From NCBI GenBank assembly GCA_003445895.1, contig DMCD01000147.1, positions 1 through 7,580 of the forward strand: a stretch of 7,580 nt of DNA, read 5' to 3'. The stretch is from Lachnoclostridium sp. (lineage in GTDB: Bacteria; Bacillota; Clostridia; Lachnospirales; Lachnospiraceae). The position numbers were made by a program, and so were the translations under genes. Positions 1 through 4,352 of this stretch are shown here, one piece after another; the first letter of the stretch is position 1, and every line of letters starts with the position of its first letter. The notes beneath the pieces were generated by a model, which saw nothing but the letters and a program-made list of their open reading frames with translations, made no database searches and was not told the DNA's origin.

Positions 1-752
1 CTGGCAAATGCCGCCGCAAGCGTCAGCTCCGTGGTCTCCCGGTGTTCATACACCGCATGGGAATTGCTCCAGAGATAAAGGGCAAATGCCGTCATCGCAA
101 AAATCAGGCCGAAGCTCCAGACCCAGGTCCGCTTCTTCATGCCCCTGTCCCGCACCAGCAGGAGGACGTAGGCAAAAAACAGCATGGCTGCGTAGGCTGC
201 ACAGTACTGCCCCGCAATGAGAAGAATCACAATAAAGGGCAGAAGGTATAATGTCAGCCGGTCTCTTCTCCTGCTTGCCCCGTCCCAGGCCGCATAGTCC
301 AGCACCGCATAATGCCATAAAAATGCGGAAATGGCGAGATAGCAGACCCAGCCGGTGCCGTTCGTCAGCATTTCCCACTGATGAAGGCTGTAATAAACTG
401 CCATCAGCACCAGGAAATACAGCGGGTTTACCTCTCTTCTGCGCGCCCAGAGCCCCAACGCAAAGGCGCCGAGTCCCATGGACAGAACGCCCAGGATCAT
501 GTCAAACCAGGCGGTATAGTGAAACAGCTTTACATTGATGATCCGGAAAAGATAGGTGATCGGGCACCTGGTCAGAATATCCGGCACCAGAAACTTCGCC
601 GGGTTTGTCACATCCGGCAGATAGGAATTCACCAGGCGGATATAATCCGTGTAGCACAGCCCCGTGGCCGCTCTCCTGAGATACCACAGGCAGAACACCA
701 TGCCCAGAACTGCCGGCACATCGTACATAAGCCGCTTCCAGCGCCCATCCAT
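1..752 (-). CDS. Polytopic membrane protein, N-terminal 250 residues (cut by left edge)
   Basis: Function unrecognised. The frame opens at ATG 752 (MDGRWKRLMYDVPAV) behind a strong AGGAGG site at 762-767, nine bases upstream, and stays open to the window edge. Hydrophobic segments lie at about residues 12-26, 80-103, 110-124, 132-152, 167-200 (probably two helices) and 210-228, separated by basic turns such as WARRR and RRRDR, so it is an inner-membrane protein. The segment between the first two helices (about 27-79) contains CYTDY and LPDVTNP. An acidic residue in the first outside loop is the arrangement of GT-C glycosyltransferases, which use lipid-linked sugar donors, but no family signature is clear enough to name one. 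It follows galM after 110 bases and may belong to the same transcript. A GTG at 762 opens a different frame with no membrane character and was discarded. Gene identity is secure; the glycosyltransferase idea is weak. Confidence 0.85.
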   Translation of the reverse strand, partial: MDGRWKRLMYDVPAVLGMVFCLWYLRRAATGLCYTDYIRLVNSYLPDVTNPAKFLVPDILTRCPITYLFRIINVKLFHYTAWFDMILGVLSMGLGAFALGLWARRREVNPLYFLVLMAVYYSLHQWEMLTNGTGWVCYLAISAFLWHYAVLDYAAWDGASRRRDRLTLYLLPFIVILLIAGQYCAAYAAMLFFAYVLLLVRDRGMKKRTWVWSFGLIFAMTAFALYLWSNSHAVYEHRETTELTLAAAFA

Positions 753-809
753 CCGGATTCACCTCCTCCCGGTCTTTGCTCCTGTTATTTCTTCATCATT
801 TTCATCGGA

Positions 810-831
810 CAGGACCCGCAGACTGGTCCTG
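810..831. other. Hairpin in the gap after galM
   Basis: A perfect 7-bp inverted repeat, CAGGACC and GGTCCTG, with an 8-base loop lies in the 110-base gap between galM and the next gene. A second small hairpin (TCCGG/CCGGA, 5 bp, 848-862) touches the galM stop codon. Neither is followed by a run of T on either strand, so neither reads as a standard intrinsic terminator. Attenuation, RNA stabilisation or chance are all possible. Confidence 0.4.
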
Positions 832-862
832 ACTCCGGTTCTCTATCTCCGGCTTTCCCGGA

Positions 863-1915
863 TTACTCCGCCGAGAAGGCGTAGACCGTCTCAGTGTGGT
901 ACATCTCACCGCCCGGCAGGATGCTCGACTTGAACTTCGGCTCATTGCAGGCATTGGGGAAATACTGGGTCTCAAAGCAGACGCCGTCCCGGTCGTGATA
1001 GACCGCCCCCTTCTTTCCCTCGACACTGCCGAGGAAATTCGCCGTGTACACCTGCATGCCCGGAAGGTCCGTCCGAATCTCCATCCGGATGCCCGTCGCC
1101 GGACTCATGCAGCTTCCCACCACGTGAACTTTCCCGTCGCCGGTCTTCAGCACATAGTTGTGATCATAGCCGCCGCAGGCCTTAAGAGGCGCATAATCTG
1201 CATCAATCTCCGCCCCGATGGCCTTCGGATTGCGGAAATCCATGGGGGTTCCGGAAACATCCGTCAGCTCTCCTGTGGGGATGCCCTGTATGGCAGCAGT
1301 ATAGTAATCCGCGTCGATGGTGACGATATGGTCCAGGATATCGCCCCTTCCCTCCCCCGACAGATTGAAGTAAGAGTGGTTTGTGAAATTCACCACCGTA
1401 TCCGTATCGCAGGATGCGTCATAATCGATGATGAGCTCACAGTCCTCGGTCAGGGTGTAGGTGATGGTCATATCCAGCGCCCCCGGGAATCCCTGTTCCA
1501 TGTCCGGCATGATTCTGGAAAATGCCACCGATGCCCGGCTGTCGTCTTTTTTCCCCGCCGCCTGGTAGTAGAACTTTGCGGAGCGGACGCTGCCGCTGTG
1601 GAGGTTGTTCTCCCCATCATTCTTCTCCAGCTCGTAGACCTTTCCGCCGATGGTAACCTTCGCACCGCCGATGCGGTTGGCATTTCTTCCCACCGCGCAG
1701 CCGATGCTGCCGTGGTTGTGCACATAGCCTTCCACATCGTCATAGCCGAGAACGCAGTCCACAGGCTTCCCGTCCCGGTCCGGGACGATGATGCGTACCA
1801 GCGCCGCGCCGTAGTCGGTCACGGAAACCTCCATGCCCCGGCTGTTCTTCATGGTATATAAAACCGCCTCCCGGCCGTCTTCTGTCCTTCCGAATGCTTC
1901 TCTTACCAGTTCCAT
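863..1915 (-). CDS. galM: Aldose 1-epimerase (galactose mutarotase)
   Basis: A 350-residue cytoplasmic enzyme of the galactose mutarotase family, which interconverts the alpha and beta anomers of aldoses such as galactose and glucose. The length is typical of the family. All hallmark positions are present: His106 in NNLHSG, His180 in NFTNHSYFNLSG (catalytic acid), Asp251 in GGYDHN and Glu315 in CFETQYFPNA (catalytic base), with the PGGEMYHTETVYAF ending common in the family. Family members usually have NNLHGG; here the first Gly is Ser. The ATG at 1915 was chosen because AGGAGG (1921-1926) lies five bases upstream and the homology begins there. The frame is open 267 bases further, but that part is the shadow of the preceding gene. 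The start lies inside the pyruvate-kinase-like gene (13-base overlap), implying coupled translation. The sugar specificity cannot be read from sequence, and some relatives act on other sugars. Confidence 0.95.
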   Translation of the reverse strand: MELVREAFGRTEDGREAVLYTMKNSRGMEVSVTDYGAALVRIIVPDRDGKPVDCVLGYDDVEGYVHNHGSIGCAVGRNANRIGGAKVTIGGKVYELEKNDGENNLHSGSVRSAKFYYQAAGKKDDSRASVAFSRIMPDMEQGFPGALDMTITYTLTEDCELIIDYDASCDTDTVVNFTNHSYFNLSGEGRGDILDHIVTIDADYYTAAIQGIPTGELTDVSGTPMDFRNPKAIGAEIDADYAPLKACGGYDHNYVLKTGDGKVHVVGSCMSPATGIRMEIRTDLPGMQVYTANFLGSVEGKKGAVYHDRDGVCFETQYFPNACNEPKFKSSILPGGEMYHTETVYAFSAE

Positions 1916-1926
1916 CGTTTCCTCCT
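1903..1926 (-). promoter_or_regulatory. Translational coupling site, pyk-like to galM
   Basis: The last codons of the pyruvate-kinase-like gene (FRRKRWNW, then TAA at 1905-1903) read through the galM ribosome binding site AGGAGG (1921-1926) and its ATG (1915-1913). A ribosome finishing the first gene therefore covers the initiation region of the second. This arrangement favours coupled synthesis and shows that the two genes share a transcript. Confidence 0.8.
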
Positions 1927-3030
1927 GAATTCTTCCGCCGCATGGGCAGTGTCTGCCAGATACCTTACTGCCTCCGCGGGATACTTTCCCACCGCGGATT
2001 CTCCCGTGATCATAACCGCCTGCGCTCCGTCCAGCACGGCGTTGAAGATGTCGGACACCTCCGCCCTGGTCGGCACCGGATTGTTCTCCATGCTGGCCAG
2101 CATCTGCGTTACCACCAGAAAGGGCTTTCCCGCGTTCCGGCAGGCCGCTGCGATGTCCTTCTGGACGCCCGGAAGTTCCCACAGGGGATAGGCGTTTCCC
2201 AGATCCCCCCGGGCAATCACGATGACGTCCGCCTCCGGCAGAAGCTGCTCTAAGTGCTCTGCCCCTGCCCGGTTCTCGATTTTTGCAAATATCCTGAGAT
2301 GTCCTGCGCCCGCCTCTTCCATGGCCTGCCGCAGTTCTTTCAAATCCTCCGCATCCCGCACAAAGGGCTGCATGATGCCGGTTACCCCGCAGGATACGGC
2401 ATTCCGGAGATTCTCCCGGTCCTGTAGAGTCACCGCCGGAAGCCGGAGACCCGGCAGGAGTTCCGCCGTGCTCTTCTCCGGCGCTCCCGGGTCCGAAACG
2501 GCCAGGCTCTTCCGGCTGATAAGGTCTCCTCCCCGGAGAACCTCCGCCCGGCCCTCGCCCGTCACCTGAAGCAGGATCTTCCCGTCATCCAGAAGGAGTC
2601 TCAGCCCCGGCCGAAGCGCCGTCAGCACCTGCGGCGGGATGGGGATGATGTACCTTCCGGCGTCCTGCTCTCCCGGTCCGGCACAATCCTGCGCTCTTCC
2701 GGCAGCATTCCCATCTTCCCCGGGACGATCCGTTTCCTGTCCGAAACAATCCTCCGGCCGGCACAGACAAACCTCCGTACCTTCCCGCAGCACAAGCTTC
2801 CCGGGAAGTCTTCCGATTCTCAGCTCCGGTCCCTGCATATCCACCAGGAGGTCCGGTGTCCGGACGCCCGCCGCCTGTGCGGCAGCGTGATACTCGTCCA
2901 GGACGCTGCGGCTTTCGCGAAGCGTCACATGGGAGAGATTCAGGCGGATTCCGGTCATCCCCGCCCGAAACATATCCGCGAGAACTTCCCTGCTGCCGCA
3001 GGAAGGTCCCAGTGTTCCGTAGATTTCCAT
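1903..3030 (-). CDS. Pyruvate kinase-like protein without the C-terminal domain
   Basis: A 375-residue homologue of pyruvate kinase, which transfers phosphate from phosphoenolpyruvate to ADP. Matching blocks are GTLGPS (5-10), RLNLSH (29-34), VDMQGPELR (63-71), LLLDDGKILLQV (145-156), KIEN (250-253), ARGDLG (273-278), TQML (308-311), PTRAEVSD (320-327) and TGESAVGKYP (342-351). The catalytic Lys250, the magnesium ligands Glu252 and Asp276, and Thr308 are kept. The Thr and Lys of the usual DTKGPE are Met65 and Gln66, and the usual GVEIP after RGDL is GNAYP. Residues about 94-126 form a Gly/Asp-rich insertion in the B domain. The protein ends where the barrel meets the C-terminal domain, so the allosteric and subunit-contact domain of typical enzymes (about 470 residues or more) is absent. 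ATG 3030 has GAAGGA six bases upstream; the in-frame extension to 3180 lacks a binding site and lies in repeats. It may be a working unregulated kinase or one with another substrate. Confidence 0.85.
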   Translation of the reverse strand: MEIYGTLGPSCGSREVLADMFRAGMTGIRLNLSHVTLRESRSVLDEYHAAAQAAGVRTPDLLVDMQGPELRIGRLPGKLVLREGTEVCLCRPEDCFGQETDRPGEDGNAAGRAQDCAGPGEQDAGRYIIPIPPQVLTALRPGLRLLLDDGKILLQVTGEGRAEVLRGGDLISRKSLAVSDPGAPEKSTAELLPGLRLPAVTLQDRENLRNAVSCGVTGIMQPFVRDAEDLKELRQAMEEAGAGHLRIFAKIENRAGAEHLEQLLPEADVIVIARGDLGNAYPLWELPGVQKDIAAACRNAGKPFLVVTQMLASMENNPVPTRAEVSDIFNAVLDGAQAVMITGESAVGKYPAEAVRYLADTAHAAEEFRRKRWNW

Positions 3031-3060
3031 TGCATATCCTTCATTTTCCCGGCAGGGGGG

Positions 3061-3146
3061 CCTGCATGGGGTCTTTTTCCCGGCACGGGCAGTGTTTTTC
3101 TGCAGGGCTTTTGCCCTGCATTGGGTCTTTGCCCGGCATGAGGGCT
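3061..3146. repeat. Imperfect ~54-bp direct repeat
   Basis: The block starting CCTGCATGGGGTCTTT at 3061 returns at 3115 as CCTGCATTGGGTCTTT, and both continue into CCCGGCA and a G-rich tail. The offset is 54 bases with a small gap in the second copy. It lies just upstream of the pyruvate-kinase-like start on the minus strand. It looks like a decayed tandem duplication. Confidence 0.6.
3101..3120. other. Perfect 8-bp inverted repeat
   Basis: TGCAGGGC and GCCCTGCA are separated by a TTTT loop (AAAA in minus-strand RNA). It lies 71 bases upstream of the pyruvate-kinase-like start, so it would form a stable hairpin in that mRNA leader. In the minus direction it is followed by an A-rich stretch rather than T, so it is not a classic terminator for that gene. 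Confidence 0.6.
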
Positions 3147-3159
3147 TCATCTCCGGCGG

Positions 3160-3243
3160 GTCAGGTCGGTTTTCGGCCATGTCAGGTCAATTTCCGGCCG
3201 CACCTGGTTCATTTCCGGCCGCACCTGGTTCATTTCCGGCCGC
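3160..3243. repeat. 21-bp tandem repeat, four copies
   Basis: Four head-to-tail 21-base units start at 3160, 3181, 3202 and 3223. The last two are identical (ACCTGGTTCA then TTTCCGGCCGC-type core). The second differs at its start (GTCAGGTCAA) and the first is the most diverged (TTTTCGGCCAT end). The gradient of divergence suggests expansion by slippage from the 3223 side. The unit is a multiple of three, so each frame gives a seven-residue periodicity (for example GAAGNEP on the minus strand), but I see no supported gene through it. Confidence 0.85.
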
Positions 3244-3248
3244 ACCGC

Positions 3249-3265
3249 ATACCCCCCTGGGGTAT
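3249..3265. promoter_or_regulatory. ATACCCC/GGGGTAT palindrome, possible operator
   Basis: Perfect 7-bp arms ATACCCC (3249-3255) and GGGGTAT (3259-3265) flank a three-base centre. A G/C tract bounded by A/T-rich ends in inverted repeat is the general form of operators bound by the CsoR/RcnR/CstR family of metal and sulfur-stress repressors, which is the basis for calling it a possible operator. No such regulator or its usual targets lie in the window, so this is pattern resemblance only. In RNA it would form a short GC hairpin in the leader of the pyruvate-kinase-like gene. A half-site, ATACCCC, recurs at 3454-3460. Confidence 0.35.
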
Positions 3266-3285
3266 ATTGGTGTTCTGTCTCCCAC

Positions 3286-3328
3286 AAAAGCAGATCTCAC
3301 ATCCGTTTTTCTGCCCTTTGGGATGCAT
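3286..3328. repeat. Duplicated intergenic module, copy 1
   Basis: AAAAGCAGATCTCA (3286-3299), 19 unlike bases, then TGGGATGCAT (3319-3328). Both words recur with the same 33-base offset at 3474-3516. In this copy the second word extends into the perfect palindrome GGGATGCATCCC (3320-3331). The ATACCCC palindrome lies just before it. Confidence 0.75.
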
Positions 3329-3380
3329 CCCCCGGATTTGAAAAACAAGTTCTGTTCTTCATTATCTGTCAATAATATAG

Positions 3381-3410
3381 GTTATATCCTGCTGTCAGTT
3401 ACTTTAGCAA
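3381..3410 (-). promoter_or_regulatory. Likely promoter for the pyk-like/galM transcript
   Basis: On the minus strand TTGCTA (3410-3405) is followed after 18 bases by TATAAC (3386-3381), matching four of six and five of six positions of the vegetative sigma consensus. It lies in the only AT-rich part of the intergenic stretch. Transcription from here would produce a leader of about 345 bases carrying module copy 1, the palindrome, the 21-bp repeats and the hairpin before the pyruvate-kinase-like ATG. Nothing nearer that gene resembles a -10 box, but read-through from the upstream genes is also possible. Confidence 0.4.
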
Positions 3411-3473
3411 GTTAATGCAGCCTGTAAGTCATCTTCAGAAAGCGGCTCTTCGTATACCCCGGCAAAAAAGGGA

Positions 3474-3516
3474 AAAAGCAGATCTCATGCGCCAAAAACA
3501 TGCTTATGGGATGCAT
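3474..3516. repeat. Duplicated intergenic module, copy 2
   Basis: AAAAGCAGATCTCA (3474-3487), 19 bases, then TGGGATGCAT (3507-3516), at exactly the spacing seen 188 bases earlier. An ATACCCC half-site at 3454-3460 precedes it, as in copy 1 but 17 bases nearer. The 19-base interior is not conserved. On the minus strand the T-rich tail (TCTGC followed by five T) gives a weak terminator-like look after the gmhA-like gene. Confidence 0.75.
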
Positions 3517-3540
3517 TTCCGCCCTTCTTCAGGTTTTCTA

Positions 3541-3615
3541 GCCTGGCAGCGCTCAAGTCTGGCCAGATTCAACCTGCCATCAGTCAAACCAGCCGCGTTC
3601 AGCCCGGCAAAACCT
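3541..3615. repeat. Degenerate ~15-bp repeats
   Basis: Successive segments share a CC(T/A)GCC or CTGGC core followed about 8-10 bases later by TCAA or TCAG: near 3542, 3559, 3572, 3588 and 3602. The spacing varies between 14 and 17 bases, so this is a much-decayed tandem array or a biased sequence. It includes the perfect palindrome TCTGGCCAGA (3558-3567). Confidence 0.4.
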
Positions 3616-3633
3616 CCAGCCAGGATGCATTCG

Positions 3634-4278
3634 TCACTCCCCGGGGAAGAAATGCTCTTCCAGCATGAGGCACAGGGTGTGATAGATGGGAAGATGCAGC
3701 TCCTGAATCTTGAAGGTCTCCATCTCCGGCACTACCACGGCCGCATCGCACAGGGGAAGCACCTTTCCTCCGGTTTTTCCCAGCAGGCCCAGCACCGGGA
3801 TATTCATTGCCCGCGCCACCACGGCCGCAGCATAGATGTTCCTGGAATTTCCCGAGGTGGAGATGGCAAGGAAGATGTCTCCCGCCTTTCCCTGCGCCAG
3901 CAGCTGCTGACCGAAGTACCAGTCACCGTTGACATCGTTGAGAAAAGCGGTGGTAAGCCCCGGATGGCTGTGAAGCGCCAGGGCCGGAAGGCCCCGCTCC
4001 AGGCCTTCGGCAAGCTTCGGTCCCAGCTCCGGGTCAATCCCCGCAAGCTTTTCTGCAAAATCCGCGGTCACATGGCGCTTTTTGCAGAAGCCCTTTGCCA
4101 GCTCGCCCACGATATGCTCCGCGTCGGCGCAGCTGCCTCCGTTGCCGGCGACCAGAAGCTTTCCGCCGCTTTCATAGGTATCCTTCAGCATCTCGTAGAA
4201 CCTCCGGATATCCTCCTTCACCGGCGAAAGCACCGGATAGCGCTGTATCAGGTCATCAAGATAGAATGCAGTGTTCAT
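3634..4278 (-). CDS. GmhA-like SIS-domain sugar-phosphate isomerase
   Basis: A 214-residue cytoplasmic protein of the phosphoheptose isomerase group, whose type member converts sedoheptulose 7-phosphate to D-glycero-D-manno-heptose 7-phosphate, the first step to nucleotide-activated heptose. It has the phosphate-binding AGNGGS (44-49) and STSGNS (140-145). Taking Ser49 as E. coli Ser55, Glu59 falls on Glu65 and His55 on His61; Gln192 and His200 keep the eight-residue spacing of Gln172 and His180. The metal and acid-base set is therefore complete. Relative to E. coli GmhA, residues about 68-98 form an insertion (HVTADFAEKLAG onward), which I associate with clostridial relatives. ATG 4278 was preferred because GAGG lies five bases upstream; the in-frame ATG at 4299 adds seven residues but has a poor binding site. 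The neighbours make a surface-glycan role likely. No heptose kinase or nucleotidyltransferase is visible, so the substrate stays inferred. Confidence 0.85.
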   Translation of the reverse strand: MNTAFYLDDLIQRYPVLSPVKEDIRRFYEMLKDTYESGGKLLVAGNGGSCADAEHIVGELAKGFCKKRHVTADFAEKLAGIDPELGPKLAEGLERGLPALALHSHPGLTTAFLNDVNGDWYFGQQLLAQGKAGDIFLAISTSGNSRNIYAAAVVARAMNIPVLGLLGKTGGKVLPLCDAAVVVPEMETFKIQELHLPIYHTLCLMLEEHFFPGE

Positions 4279-4352
4279 AAAAACCTCATTTCTATTCATT
4301 CTTCATTTGGGAAATTCACATTTCGCATCCCGCGGTCACAAAGCCCGCACCG

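Larger units (their letters stand above)
3031..3633. other. Repeat-rich intergenic region, no convincing gene
   Basis: This 603-base stretch separates the gmhA-like gene from the pyruvate-kinase-like gene. Reading from low to high coordinates it holds an imperfect ~54-bp repeat with a perfect hairpin, a 21-bp tandem repeat, an ATACCCC/GGGGTAT palindrome, the first copy of a duplicated module, an AT-rich segment with a likely minus-strand promoter, the second copy of the module, and a degenerate ~15-bp repeat next to the end of the gmhA-like gene. Several frames stay open here only because the repeats lack stops; none has a good ribosome binding site or recognisable product. No strong intrinsic terminator was found after the gmhA-like gene; minus-strand T runs near 3462-3477 follow only weak stems. 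Confidence 0.7.

Noticed and set aside
810..862. Intrinsic terminator between galM and the left-edge gene
   Set aside because: Two hairpins are present, but neither is followed by a T run in either direction.
896..1861. 321-codon plus-strand open frame antisense to galM
   Set aside because: It mirrors a well-supported enzyme, has no ribosome binding site or family resemblance, and its openness follows from strong G/C third-position bias in galM.
1916..2182. N-terminal extension of GalM to an upstream start
   Set aside because: That part is the alternate frame of the conserved end of the pyk-like gene; the true start has an AGGAGG site five bases upstream.
3031..3180. N-terminal extension of the pyk-like protein to an ATG at 3180
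   Set aside because: The extension is low-complexity repeat-derived sequence, lacks a ribosome binding site, and family homology begins right after ATG 3030, which has GAAGGA upstream.
3160..3243. CRISPR array
   Set aside because: The repeats are contiguous 21-bp units with no spacers, and there are no cas genes.
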